Below, piece after piece: positions 39,711-48,368 of a DNA stretch of 64,000 nt (positions are counted from its first letter, which is position 1; every line of letters starts with the position of its first letter). Source of the stretch: Vibrio diazotrophicus (GTDB lineage: Bacteria > Pseudomonadota > Gammaproteobacteria > Enterobacterales > Vibrionaceae); the NCBI RefSeq assembly GCF_038452265.1, contig NZ_CP151843.1, forward strand, positions 62,001 to 126,000, written 5' to 3'. The notes under the pieces are model-generated. The model was not told the DNA's origin and made no database searches. It saw only the letters and a program-made list of their open reading frames with translations. The position numbers and the translations under genes are program-made.

Positions 39711-40631
39711 ATGGATAAGATAGAAACGATGAAGCGTTTTATTGCTGTTGCTCAAACTGGCAGCTTTACTCAGGCTTCCAATCAACTTGGAGTGCCGAAG
39801 TCAGCGATTTCTATGTCGGTGAGCCGTTTGGAAGAGCATTTACAGACGAGGTTATTGAGACGAAGTACGAGGCAAGTTTCTTTAACAGAGGCTGGCGAAC
39901 GCTATTTGTCTCAAAGTCAGAGGCTTATTGACGAGCTAGAAGGGTTAGACAATCAGTTTCAACGTGAAAGTAATGAACTGAGCGGTGTGATAAAAGTGGA
40001 TATGCCAAGCCGTTTCTTTTCTACTGTCGTTGCTCCCAATCTTCATCAATGGTTCGAACTTCACCCGAAAACTCAGCTGAGATTAGTCGGTGCAGACTAT
40101 CGAATTGATTTAATCAAAGAGCGTATCGACTGTGTGATTCGTGGTGGAGTATTGGAAGACAGCAATTTGATTGCGCGGCATTTGGGCGACATTGAAATGA
40201 TTAACTGTGTTAGTCCTAGTTATGTTGAGAGATATGGGTTGCCAACTCAATTGAATCAGCTTGATCAGCATTTTGTTGTGGATTACGCACCTGAGCAGGG
40301 TGCACTACAGAGTGGTTTTGAGTACGTCAAAAATAACAAAACGCATTTTGTGTCAACCAAGAGCCTTATCTCGGTAAGTACAACAGATGCCTACCTGTCT
40401 GCGTGTCTTAATGGTTTGGGCATTATTCAATTACCTAAATGGGGAGTTCAGGAGCAAATCGCCAGAGGAGAGTTGGTTGAGGTACTGAGTGATTATGTCT
40501 GTATGCCGATGCCAATGTCGGTGCTCTACGAATCCCGACACCAGCAGCCAAGAAGAATAGGAGAGTTTATTGAATGGATAAGCCATTTATTTGCGCGATT
40601 TAGCAACAATCAACCAGATACAAAGTTGTAA
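39711..40631 (+). CDS. LysR-family transcriptional regulator
   Basis: This 306-residue regulator has the N-terminal LysR helix-turn-helix (MKRFIAVAQTGSFTQASNQL; VPKSAISMSVSRLEEHLQTR; LLRRSTRQVSLTEAGERY). The C-terminal effector-binding domain (VIKVDMPSRFFSTVVAPNLH) resembles those that regulate oxidoreductases. It diverges from the SDR gene across a 130-bp gap that should hold the shared operator and is the evident candidate to control it. The effector is unknown. Length and domain order are complete. Confidence 0.92.
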   Translation: MDKIETMKRFIAVAQTGSFTQASNQLGVPKSAISMSVSRLEEHLQTRLLRRSTRQVSLTEAGERYLSQSQRLIDELEGLDNQFQRESNELSGVIKVDMPSRFFSTVVAPNLHQWFELHPKTQLRLVGADYRIDLIKERIDCVIRGGVLEDSNLIARHLGDIEMINCVSPSYVERYGLPTQLNQLDQHFVVDYAPEQGALQSGFEYVKNNKTHFVSTKSLISVSTTDAYLSACLNGLGIIQLPKWGVQEQIARGELVEVLSDYVCMPMPMSVLYESRHQQPRRIGEFIEWISHLFARFSNNQPDTKL

Positions 40632-40720
40632 TCTTTAGAACATTCTTTTAACTCATGGTTTATATTGATAAATTAGGCAAAACACCGAACAGCCAAGACA
40701 CAGAGCAATATAGTGACTTT

Positions 40721-41845
40721 ATGAAAATATTTAGTAATTTTGACGCGGGCAACATTGAAGTTATCAACGCTGAAAATCGTGAAGATATTCAATTGTCGAT
40801 TAAACGTGATAACGAGACTGAAATTGCTCAATGGTTTTTCTTTCGAGTAGAAAGTGAAGCAAACACAGAGCATAAGTTCCGCATAATGAACCTTGCAAAA
40901 TCGGCTTATCCAGAAGGCTGGGACGGTTACGATGTGGTGGCTTCTTATGATCGTGAAGAGTGGTTCCGTGTGCCTGCTTCTTACGACGGCGATAACCTGA
41001 GTTTCTCGATTCTGCCAGAGTACGATTCGATCTATTTTGCTTATTTTGCGCCGTACAGCTATGAGCGTCATTTGGACTTGTTACATCAAGCTCAAATGCA
41101 CCCACAAACCAAACTTCAAACGCTAGGTCAAACACTGGATAACCGTGACATCAGCCTGCTAACGATTGGTGAGCCAAGCAGTGAGAAGAAAAATATCTGG
41201 ATTACTGCACGTCAGCATCCGGGTGAAACCATGGCTGAATGGTTTGTGGAAGGTTTGCTGCAGCGCCTGCTCGATAACACTGACACAGTCGCAAATGCTC
41301 TGCTTGAGAAAGCAGTGTTCTACATTGTGCCAAACATGAACCCAGATGGCAGCGTTCGTGGTCACCTCAGAACTAACGCGATTGGTATCAACCTTAACCG
41401 CGAATGGCAATCACCGTCATTAGAGAAAAGCCCTGAGGTTTACTACGTTCGTCAGCAAATGATAGAAACGGGTGTTGATCTGTTCCTCGATATTCACGGT
41501 GATGAAGCCATTCCTTATAACTTCGTGGCTGGTGCAGAAGGTGTTCCAAGTTACAACGAGAAAATGGCTGATCTTGAAGTTCTGTTTAAGCAAGCATTAA
41601 CCTTTATCACACCTGAGTTTCAGGATGAATTTGGTTACGATAAAGATGAACCGGGTAAAGCAAATCTGACCGTTGGTTCAAACTGGGTTGCTGAAGAATT
41701 TAAGTGTTTGTCTTACACCTTAGAGATGCCGTTCAAAGATCATAACTGTCATCCTGATGAGCTTTATGGCTGGTCACCTGAGCGCAGTGTGGCGTTTGGT
41801 CAAGATGTACTGGCCGCTATTCCTGCGGTAATTGACCACTTGTAA
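40721..41845 (+). CDS. M14-family zinc carboxypeptidase, cytosolic carboxypeptidase-like
   Basis: This 374-residue cytosolic metallopeptidase has an N-terminal beta domain (residues 1-120) of the kind found in CCP-type carboxypeptidases, then the M14 catalytic domain. Zinc ligands are in ITARQHPGETMAEW (His, Glu) and LFLDIHGDEAIPY (His). The Arg/Asn substrate pocket is in IGINLNREWQSPS, and the catalytic Glu in YTLEMPFKD. No signal peptide is present. The ATG at 40721 gives the usual family N-terminus; an upstream ATG at 40655 adds 22 residues without a ribosome site. Substrate unknown. Confidence 0.88.
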   Translation: MKIFSNFDAGNIEVINAENREDIQLSIKRDNETEIAQWFFFRVESEANTEHKFRIMNLAKSAYPEGWDGYDVVASYDREEWFRVPASYDGDNLSFSILPEYDSIYFAYFAPYSYERHLDLLHQAQMHPQTKLQTLGQTLDNRDISLLTIGEPSSEKKNIWITARQHPGETMAEWFVEGLLQRLLDNTDTVANALLEKAVFYIVPNMNPDGSVRGHLRTNAIGINLNREWQSPSLEKSPEVYYVRQQMIETGVDLFLDIHGDEAIPYNFVAGAEGVPSYNEKMADLEVLFKQALTFITPEFQDEFGYDKDEPGKANLTVGSNWVAEEFKCLSYTLEMPFKDHNCHPDELYGWSPERSVAFGQDVLAAIPAVIDHL

Positions 41846-41865
41846 GGTACAAACCGTAATCGATA

Positions 41866-41897
41866 AAAGGCACGCCAGTTCTCTGACGTGCCTTTGT
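41866..41897. terminator. Terminator between convergent genes
   Basis: AAAGGCACG and CGTGCCTTT form a 9-bp stem with a 12-base loop and flanking T/A runs. It lies between the carboxypeptidase and diguanylate cyclase genes and can serve both. Confidence 0.8.
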
Positions 41898-41934
41898 TGT
41901 ATTTGGTGGAAATGCAGAAGTCGGATTAAGCCAA

Positions 41935-42918
41935 TTAATTGATTTTGGTGGAGACTCGGTTTTTACCTCGGCGTTTTGCGTCGTAAAGTGCGAGGTCAGC
42001 GCGATGGTATATGTCTTCCATCCCCGTATCACTTTCAGCGAAATAACTTAAACCTATACTGATGGAGACTCGCGTATCGGAAAGCTCTTCGTGTAACAGT
42101 GTGTTGGATACCGCATCTACCAGTCTCTCTGCAAACGCGACGGGAGAAATCTCATCAGTATGCTTAAGAATAATGCCAAACTCATCGCCACCGAGCCGAC
42201 CAATGGCGTCAGTTTTACGCACTTTGAGTTTGCATATCTCTGCGACTTTGCGGATCGCTTCATCGCCTAGGCTGTGCCCGTAGGAGTCATTAATCCGTTT
42301 GAAATTATCGATATCGACGACTAGGAAGCAGTAGTTTTCATGGTAACGCTTGAACGCATAAAACGCATCGTTAAGCGTTTCAAACAGTTTTCTTCGATTG
42401 AGTGTTTTGGATAAATCATCCACTTCAGATTGATAGAGCAATTGCTGCTGAATATGGTATCGAGCGGTAATGTTACGAGCAACCCACACCACCGCTCTTT
42501 CGCCATAGCGTAATGATTTTAGAGGGCTGACACGTCCTTCAAAACGCAGTTCCCCAATCGGGCCCGTTGCTTCATCGACCGTATCTACATCATCAGCAGA
42601 CAAGGAATATTCAAAAACTTTAATGCAATCGCAATCGAGCGTTTCTTTAATTCTATCTTTAAACCAAGTGGCCTTTTCTGGTGGAAGGACATTGTCGAGG
42701 GTTAGTCCCTTTAAAGATGATCCGTCATGGTAAAGATCGGAGTTTTCACCACCAAATATCGCGGCATAGCGACCAGATTCAGTGAGAACAAAAACCAAAT
42801 CAGGCAGAGCTGAAATTACCGCAGCGTATTCTTCGCATTCATAACACTGTCTATCCATATGTTCTACTTTCACGTAGTTCCAACCCTTTCCAATAGGCCT
42901 AATCATAGGCTGAACCAC
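41935..42918 (-). CDS. Diguanylate cyclase with PAS sensor domain
   Basis: This soluble enzyme makes cyclic di-GMP from two GTP. Residues 27-150 form a PAS domain (AVISALPDLVFVLTESGRYA, later VVWVARNITARYHI). The GGDEF domain follows, with DIDNFKRINDSYGHSLGDEA and the intact active-site motif LGGDEFGIIL. No RxxD inhibitory site stands five residues before it (IGRLGGDEF), so product inhibition may be weak. CYECEEY at the start could bind a metal. The true start may be the ATG at 42858, which gives a short leader before the PAS domain; the longer frame is listed. Confidence 0.92.
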   Translation of the reverse strand: MVQPMIRPIGKGWNYVKVEHMDRQCYECEEYAAVISALPDLVFVLTESGRYAAIFGGENSDLYHDGSSLKGLTLDNVLPPEKATWFKDRIKETLDCDCIKVFEYSLSADDVDTVDEATGPIGELRFEGRVSPLKSLRYGERAVVWVARNITARYHIQQQLLYQSEVDDLSKTLNRRKLFETLNDAFYAFKRYHENYCFLVVDIDNFKRINDSYGHSLGDEAIRKVAEICKLKVRKTDAIGRLGGDEFGIILKHTDEISPVAFAERLVDAVSNTLLHEELSDTRVSISIGLSYFAESDTGMEDIYHRADLALYDAKRRGKNRVSTKIN

Positions 42919-42975
42919 TCACATTCATAACAAAAGTGGCTCAACTGTTGATATTTTAGCTCATGTTTTTAAAGT

Positions 42976-43692
42976 CTAAGGGTGATCAATACGTGATTTA
43001 CACATACTGGCGAATCTAACCAGAATTTGTTTCGCCTGCTCTGTTTCAGCAACCTGTTCGAGCTTGCTTGTGTAGCTATCGGCAATCGCTTCTTTCAAAC
43101 CTTCAACAGAATCTCGCATGATGTCGCTGGTAAACTCCGGATGGAATTGCACGCCCCAAGTGCAACTGCCAGCTCGGAAGGCATGGTGTTCATCCAAATC
43201 GCTTCTGGCTAGACAAACAGCGTTCGGTGGAAGCTGCTGCACCGATTGGAAATGTACCGTTTGAGCTGCAAAGTTTGCTGGGAGTGACTCAAACAATGGA
43301 TCATTACTTGCGCTCGGTAAACGCTCCAACTCTACCGTGCCAATTTCCAGACCTTTCGGGTTATAACCCACAGCACCACCAAGAGCTTGGGCGATTAATT
43401 GGTGACCAAAGCAAATGCCAAGAAGAGGAATTCTCTTTTCAGTGAGGGCAACGATGTCGTCTGATAATTTCAGCATCCAGTCGGTCTTTTCCGTCACCAT
43501 AGAAAGTGAACCCATGATGATGACACCAGCCAAAGAATCATAATCAGGTAAAGCCTTGCGAGTACCATCTAGGAAAGTCACAGGGATATTGACCTCACTG
43601 ATGGCTCTTTGTGCCCAGTGTTCAAAATCACCGTATTTCTTGAGTTGTTGTTCAGGAGCCTGACCAACATTAATTATCAGTAACGTTTTCAT
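42976..43692 (-). CDS. Class I glutamine amidotransferase, GMP synthase-like
   Basis: This 238-residue protein carries only the GATase domain: the nucleophile Cys in LLGICFGHQLIAQALGG, the His in WGVQFHPEF and the following Glu. Proteins of this type are annotated as GMP synthase-like or gamma-glutamyl hydrolases and resemble the plant GGP peptidases and YfeJ. Without an ATP-pyrophosphatase domain it is not GuaA; it may hydrolyse gamma-glutamyl amides. AAGGAATTT precedes the ATG at 43692, and the longer frame adds 21 unlikely residues. Divergent from metQ. Confidence 0.88.
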   Translation of the reverse strand: MKTLLIINVGQAPEQQLKKYGDFEHWAQRAISEVNIPVTFLDGTRKALPDYDSLAGVIIMGSLSMVTEKTDWMLKLSDDIVALTEKRIPLLGICFGHQLIAQALGGAVGYNPKGLEIGTVELERLPSASNDPLFESLPANFAAQTVHFQSVQQLPPNAVCLARSDLDEHHAFRAGSCTWGVQFHPEFTSDIMRDSVEGLKEAIADSYTSKLEQVAETEQAKQILVRFASMCKSRIDHP

Positions 43693-43850
43693 AAATTCCT
43701 TTTTTTGACTTCCTGCTACTTTGGCTAATTTAGTGAAAACGAAATGTGAGTTCAATCGCTATTTGTTGCGCTTAAGAAAAGGACTGCGGGAACTAACTTA
43801 TAGCAAATTATTAGTTGCATATTACTTAGTCATCGATAATATAGCTGTTT

Positions 43851-43866
43851 AGACGGCTATACGTCT
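43851..43866. promoter_or_regulatory. Tandem MetJ operator (met boxes)
   Basis: AGACGGCT-ATACGTCT is two adjacent 8-bp units, close to the MetJ met box AGACGTCT (6/8 and 7/8 matches). It sits 27 bp upstream of the metQ-like start and predicts repression by MetJ with S-adenosylmethionine. A weaker third unit may precede it. Confidence 0.75.
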
Positions 43867-43892
43867 CTATGTTTAGGTAAGGAATAAATAAA

Positions 43893-44696
43893 ATGAACGG
43901 ATATAAAAAACTCTCTCAGTTGGGCTTAGTGGCATCGTTGGTTTTCGGCTTAGCAGCTTGTGGTCAGAAAGAGAGTGATGAAATCTCTGTTGGCGCAACA
44001 GTTGGTCCTCACGCGCAGGTAGTGGAAGCGGTTGCAAAAGAGGCAGCTAAGCAGGGTTTAAAAGTAAAAGTAGTCGAGTTTTCTGACTACATTACGCCAA
44101 ACGCGGCGTTGGAAGATGGCAGCATTGATTTGAACAGCTATCAGCATCTTCCTTTCCTAAACAACTACAACAATAGTCAAGGTTCTCACCTTGTCTCTAT
44201 TGGCGAATCTATCCTGATGCGTATGGGTATTTATTCGAATAAATACAAATCGTTAGAAGAGTTGCCAGAGAATGCGCGTATTGCCATTCCAAATGATCCA
44301 ACCAACGGTGGTCGTGGCTTACTGCTGTTTGCTGACGCTGGTTTGATTACCTTGAAAGCGGATGCTGGCTTTAAAGCGACGCTAAACGATATCGTTGAAA
44401 ACTCGAAAAACTTCGAGTTCTTGGAAGTGGATGCGGCACAATTGCCACGTACTTTGGACGATGTTGATGCAGCGGCTATCACTATGAACTACGTAATGTC
44501 TGCGGGTCTTGATCCTAAGAAACAGGGTATCTACCTAGAATCGAAGCAAGCACCTCTAGCGGTGATGGTGATTGCAAGCCGTGAGAAAGACAAAGATAAC
44601 GAAGCGTACAAAAAATTCGTAGAAATCTACCAGTCACAAGCGATTCGAGACTTCATGCAACAAACCTTCAATGGCACTATTGAACCTGCGTTCTAA
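43893..44696 (+). CDS. metQ: MetQ-like methionine-binding lipoprotein
   Basis: This 267-residue solute-binding lipoprotein has the lipobox LAAC at residues 20-23. Family words follow: ISVGATVGPHAQVVEAVAKE, VKVVEFSDYITPNAALEDGS, LNSYQHLPFLNNYN, IAIPNDPTNGGRGLLL and VDAAAITMNYVMSAGL. These match NlpA/MetQ proteins that bind D- and L-methionine for the MetNI transporter. No metN or metI is next to it, so it is an orphan copy that probably works with transporters elsewhere. A MetJ operator lies just upstream. Confidence 0.92.
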   Translation: MNGYKKLSQLGLVASLVFGLAACGQKESDEISVGATVGPHAQVVEAVAKEAAKQGLKVKVVEFSDYITPNAALEDGSIDLNSYQHLPFLNNYNNSQGSHLVSIGESILMRMGIYSNKYKSLEELPENARIAIPNDPTNGGRGLLLFADAGLITLKADAGFKATLNDIVENSKNFEFLEVDAAQLPRTLDDVDAAAITMNYVMSAGLDPKKQGIYLESKQAPLAVMVIASREKDKDNEAYKKFVEIYQSQAIRDFMQQTFNGTIEPAF

Positions 44697-44705
44697 TTGC
44701 CCAGA

Positions 44706-44735
44706 TTCCCGTAGCAACGCCTGTTGCTGCGGGAA
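44706..44735 (+). other. GC-rich hairpin after metQ
   Basis: TTCCCGTAGCAAC and GTTGCTGCGGGAA form a 13-bp stem with one mismatch and loop GCCT, starting 10 bp after the metQ stop. It has no T-run, so it is either a poor terminator or an mRNA-end stabiliser. Confidence 0.6.
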
Positions 44736-44901
44736 GTCAAACCTCCGCTTTGATTGTTTCTCCCTGCCTATATAATTTCTTCTCCCTTGCAATAATTTAT
44801 TGTTATAACTAAAAATTCATAAAAGACTTTATCTGCAATAATTTGCCCCTATATCTTAAGAAGTCGTAAATCGAATACGTAAACCAAGAGAAGGATCAAC
44901 C

Positions 44902-45762
44902 ATGGCAAGTGAATATATCCCACCAAGAGTCTGGACAATGGACAGCGAAAATGGTGGTCAATGGGCGAGTATCAACCGACCGGATTCAGGTGCTCGTTTT
45001 GAAAGAGAACTTCCAGTGGGCTCTCACCCAATTCAGCTTTACTCAATGGGTACGCCAAATGGCCAGAAGGTGACCATCATGCTTGAGGAGCTACTTGCTC
45101 TGGGTGTGAAAGAAGCTGAGTACGATGCATTTTTGATTCGAATTGGTGAAAGTGACCAGTTCAGTTCCGGCTTTGTTGCGGTAAACCCGAACTCAAAAAT
45201 TCCTGCAATGGTTGATCGCTCAGGTAATGAACCTGTCAACGTGTTCGAATCCGGTAATATTCTGTTCTATCTTGCTGAGAAGTTCGGCCATTTCCTACCT
45301 AAAGAAGGAGCGGCACGTGCAGAAGTAATGAATTGGTTGTTCTGGCTTCAAGGCTCAGCACCTTATCTTGGTGGTGGTTTTGGTCACTTCTATGCGTATG
45401 CGCCAGAGAAATTTGAATACCCGATTAACCGCTTTGCAATGGAAGCGAAACGTCAGCTTGATGTGCTCGATAAGCAACTGGCAAAACATACCTTTATTGC
45501 TGGTGAAGAAATCAGTATTGCTGACATCGCGATCTGGCCTTGGTACGGTAACCTAGCACTAGGTAAAGCATACAATGCTGGAGAGTTTTTAGATGTTGAG
45601 TCTTATAAGCATGTTCAGCGTTGGGCTAAAATGATGTTAGAACGTCCTGCGGTTCAACGTGGCCGAATTGTAAACCGCACTTTTGGTGAAGAGTGGGAAC
45701 AAGTCGCAGAGCGCCACAGCGCAGCAGACATTGACGCGGTATTGAGTAAGCAGCCTAAGTAA
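44902..45762 (+). CDS. yghU: YghU-like glutathione S-transferase (disulfide-bond reductase)
   Basis: This 286-residue cytoplasmic enzyme of the Nu-class GST type reduces organic hydroperoxides and disulfides with glutathione. The N-terminal extension (YIPPRVWTMDSENGGQWASI) is specific to YghU/YfcG-like proteins. The thioredoxin-like domain includes IQLYSMGTPNGQKVTIMLEE with the Thr/Asn site, and NPNSKIPAMVD with cis-Pro; NVFESGNILFYLAEKFG gives the glutathione-binding Glu-Ser. The C-terminal helical domain has ISIADIAIWPWYG. Length fits. AGAAGGA precedes the ATG. Monocistronic with its own terminator. Confidence 0.93.
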   Translation: MASEYIPPRVWTMDSENGGQWASINRPDSGARFERELPVGSHPIQLYSMGTPNGQKVTIMLEELLALGVKEAEYDAFLIRIGESDQFSSGFVAVNPNSKIPAMVDRSGNEPVNVFESGNILFYLAEKFGHFLPKEGAARAEVMNWLFWLQGSAPYLGGGFGHFYAYAPEKFEYPINRFAMEAKRQLDVLDKQLAKHTFIAGEEISIADIAIWPWYGNLALGKAYNAGEFLDVESYKHVQRWAKMMLERPAVQRGRIVNRTFGEEWEQVAERHSAADIDAVLSKQPK

Positions 45763-45783
45763 CCATTTCATATTGATAAATAA

Positions 45784-45816
45784 AAGGGAGAGTCTGTAGA
45801 GGCTCTCCCTTTTTGT
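45784..45816 (+). terminator. Rho-independent terminator of yghU
   Basis: GGGAGAG and CTCTCCC form a 7-bp stem around TCTGTAGAGG, followed by TTTTTG. Confidence 0.88.
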
Positions 45817-45944
45817 TTTATCTGCTACAACCGTTCCACTGAAATTTTTAGAGCCTTAATGACGCGTTAAGTCTAATGGAATGGCAAATTATCGGCCACA
45901 CGAGCCCGTGTGGCTAAAAAGATGTGACACTTAGGTTGGAACGG

Positions 45945-46196
45945 CTAGAATTCTTTACTGGATGGTGCGCAACCAATGTACTGTAACAGCACATACAGGC
46001 TTTCTTGTTGCAGAGCGACTTTGCGGAATAGATCAGCGAATGTGTCATCACCGCCAAAGCAAGTACGAATATAGTGATTGATTTCAGAAGGTTGATAGCC
46101 TTCTACATACATAGTCCGAATCCAATGATATTCAACAGATTTTAAATCGGAGAGGGTGTTTTCACTTAAAGTAATATCACTGATGGGCAAGGCCAT
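45945..46196 (-). CDS. Conserved-looking hypothetical protein
   Basis: This is an 83-residue soluble, helical, acidic protein. The middle reads VEYHWIRTMYVEGYQPSEIN followed by HYIRTCFGGDDTFADLF, and the end QQESLYVLLQYIGCAPSSK. There is no signal peptide or membrane segment. The pattern looks like small proteins common in Vibrio genomes, but no function is known to me. The start ATG at 46196 has only a weak AGAG upstream. It is convergent with yghU and lies downstream of nothing obviously related. Confidence 0.65.
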   Translation of the reverse strand: MALPISDITLSENTLSDLKSVEYHWIRTMYVEGYQPSEINHYIRTCFGGDDTFADLFRKVALQQESLYVLLQYIGCAPSSKEF

Positions 46197-46303
46197 GTTT
46201 TTGTTCTCTAGGGAGGCTATTCAATTTTCTAGCATATTAAATCAGAGAAAAATGAAACTTCTATGACAAAAACTCAGGTATGACAAACATCTTAAAGCAC
46301 TGA

Positions 46304-46334
46304 ATTTAATTTTGAATTTAATTTTGAATTTAAA
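46304..46334 (+). repeat. Short tandem repeat
   Basis: GAATTTAATTTT is repeated twice, followed by GAATTTAA, about 2.7 copies of a 12-bp unit, in the gap after alr. It is AT-only except for the G. No function is apparent. Confidence 0.7.
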
Positions 46335-46347
46335 CGATTGGTGCAAA

Positions 46348-46380
46348 TAAAAAGAGCGTAATCATAATCACGCTCTTTTA
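46348..46380 (-). terminator. Rho-independent terminator of alr
   Basis: On the minus strand AAAAGAGCGT and ACGCTCTTTT form a 10-bp stem with loop GATTATGATT and a T-run, just past the stop of the alanine racemase gene. Confidence 0.85.
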
Positions 46381-46390
46381 ACTCAATACA

Positions 46391-47470
46391 CTACTTTTCG
46401 ATGTAGGTTTTATGCACTCGTTTAGTCAGTTTGATGACGAGTTCATACGGAATCGTTCCAATGTGCTTTGATACCTGCTCAATCGGTAAATTCTCACCCC
46501 AGAATTCGACACAGTCACCCACTTTATCTTGTGAGTCAGGACCTAAATCAATGGTAATCATATCCATAGATACTCGGCCTGAAATTGGAACGATGCGACC
46601 ATTAATATAAACAGGTGTACCTTCTGGCGCTGTTCGCGGGTATCCATCACCATAACCCATAGCAACCACGCCAATGTAGGTATCACGATGTGACGTCCAA
46701 GTCTCACCATAACCAACAGGCTGGTTGGCTTTGTGTTTGCGAACCGCGATAAGTTTTGAGGTTAAAGTCATACCGCAATGCAGACCATGTTCTTTACCTG
46801 TCTCATCTTCATTCGGGCTGATGCCATACAGAGCAATGCCTGCACGCATGTAATCGAGATGAGAATCAGACCAATACATAATACCTGCTGAGTTTGCCAA
46901 GGTTTTAGGACCCGGGAAGTGAGAGGTTTGCGACAGAAAAAGATCGATTTGCTTTTGTGTAGAGGCAGAAGAAAGATCATCGGCACAGCTAAAGTGACTC
47001 ATGAAGCCAACTGGACCAGATAGCTTACCTGTGGCTTCAATCTGCTCAACATAATCATTCAGTTCGCACGGTTGAACACCCAGACGGTGCATACCGGTAT
47101 CCAGCTTAAGCCATATCATCATTGGTTTCGCTAACGTAGCATTTTTCAGATCGTCCAGCTGTTCTAGGCAATGAATAGCGGTTTGAAAGCCTTCACGTGA
47201 AGCTATTTCCAAATCGTTCTTACAAAAGCACCCTTCAAGCAGCAGAATAGGTTGTTGAATGCCTGCATTTCTTAATTCTTGTGCTTCCTCAATACGAGAA
47301 ACGGCAAATACATCCGCCTGAGCCAGCGCCTGTGCTGTTTTTACTGCGTTGTGGCCGTAAGCGTCACCTTTAATAACCGCTACAACAGGCTTGTTTCCAC
47401 ATTTCTTTTTTAGCAAATCGTAGTTATCACTAAGCGCTTTTAGATTGATAAGAGCTTCTGCTGTGATCAT
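46391..47470 (-). CDS. alr: Alanine racemase
   Basis: This 359-residue fold-type III PLP enzyme interconverts L- and D-alanine. The PLP Lys is in VVAVIKGDAYGHN (residues 31-43), and the catalytic Tyr in VAMGYGDGYPRTAPEG. Other family words are IWLKLDTGMHRLG, MSHFSCADD, NSAGIMYW, MRAGIALYGISPNED and the C-terminal DMITIDLG. The ATG at 47470 with GGACGG upstream is used; 45 upstream codons are unlike the family. No signal peptide. It is divergent from a D-glutamate-type catabolic operon, suggesting a role in using D-alanine from cell walls rather than only synthesis. A DadX role is possible but dadA is absent. Confidence 0.93.
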   Translation of the reverse strand: MITAEALINLKALSDNYDLLKKKCGNKPVVAVIKGDAYGHNAVKTAQALAQADVFAVSRIEEAQELRNAGIQQPILLLEGCFCKNDLEIASREGFQTAIHCLEQLDDLKNATLAKPMMIWLKLDTGMHRLGVQPCELNDYVEQIEATGKLSGPVGFMSHFSCADDLSSASTQKQIDLFLSQTSHFPGPKTLANSAGIMYWSDSHLDYMRAGIALYGISPNEDETGKEHGLHCGMTLTSKLIAVRKHKANQPVGYGETWTSHRDTYIGVVAMGYGDGYPRTAPEGTPVYINGRIVPISGRVSMDMITIDLGPDSQDKVGDCVEFWGENLPIEQVSKHIGTIPYELVIKLTKRVHKTYIEK

Positions 47471-48368
47471 TGAATCCGTCCTAATTATTACCTTGTTTCC
47501 ATTGCAGCTCAGAAATGGGGGGCTTACTAAAGAGTAGCTATCATACTGAGTAATGTCTGTTTCTCCAACAGCGAGCCATCGCTCGCAGCAAAAGATTTTA
47601 TACATTTATTGAATAATAAACAGACCATGCCAAGGTCTGCATGCATTTCAGTTATTACGCCTATTTTGGAGTTTTGTGTATGGATAAAACCACTGGCTGT
47701 TTTTTATTTCTAGCAAAGTAGTCTATTAGATGATCGGTAAGAATATTATTCTGTATATTTAAGTATTATTAGTTTAATAAAATTATTGTTTTTGTAATAA
47801 AAAAGTATTGTCGATCACTATTTTTTGCAAAAGAATTTAACCTAAATACTCATTCTTATTAACTAATGACGGTCTGTAGCGGTTGGAAATAGGTGACTTA
47901 TCGATTTTTTATTCGATTTCCATAAGAAAGTGCAATGTTCTTACACTTCAAATTTATGGCTAGATTGTATACAAAATTGTTTATTTTTGCTCTGGATCAC
48001 AAAACATGAAAATCTAAAAATATTGTTATATTTGGAGTTAAATACCAATGGGGTATTTTGGCTGAATTTTAGATATAACAACTATTTGATTGGTCTGTAA
48101 GACAATCTTTCGATTAGGTGCATGGATGCTTTCATATATTGCTTAATTTTCTTTAACTTCCGATATTTTCTAAAAACTTCTTTTATTGAATTAAAATTCA
48201 CTATTTACGCTTATTGTGAATTTATGGTGCATAAAATTTTAATTTAATAAATTATTTTGAATATAAGTGAACAGTTGACCCTATTGTTGATGAGGATTTT
48301 AAACTGTAGGTTGTAAAAGAAGTCGAAATTAGTGTCTGGTCTAGATGACCAAAATGGAGTGAAAAAAG
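47471..48368. other. Long AT-rich intergenic region between alr and the dgcN-like gene
   Basis: About 900 bp without a credible coding frame; runs of A/T dominate. It should contain both divergent promoters. Near its right end is the TGGTC...GACCA palindrome. I see no tRNA, insertion sequence or riboswitch signature in it. A small RNA cannot be excluded. Confidence 0.6.
48337..48351. promoter_or_regulatory. Palindromic operator candidate ahead of the D-amino-acid operon
   Basis: TGGTC-TAGAT-GACCA has perfect 5-bp arms and lies 18 bp before the start of the dgcN-like gene. TGGTC/GACCA half sites are common for GntR (FadR-type) repressors. No regulator gene is adjacent, so the protein is unknown. 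Confidence 0.55.

Noticed and set aside
43801..43892. SAM riboswitch ahead of metQ
   Set aside because: The leader is too short and lacks paired SAM-I elements; a MetJ operator explains the region.
46304..46334. Tandem AATTTAATTTTG copies as a CRISPR or iteron array
   Set aside because: There are fewer than three copies of a 12-bp unit and no spacers; it is simple-sequence slippage.
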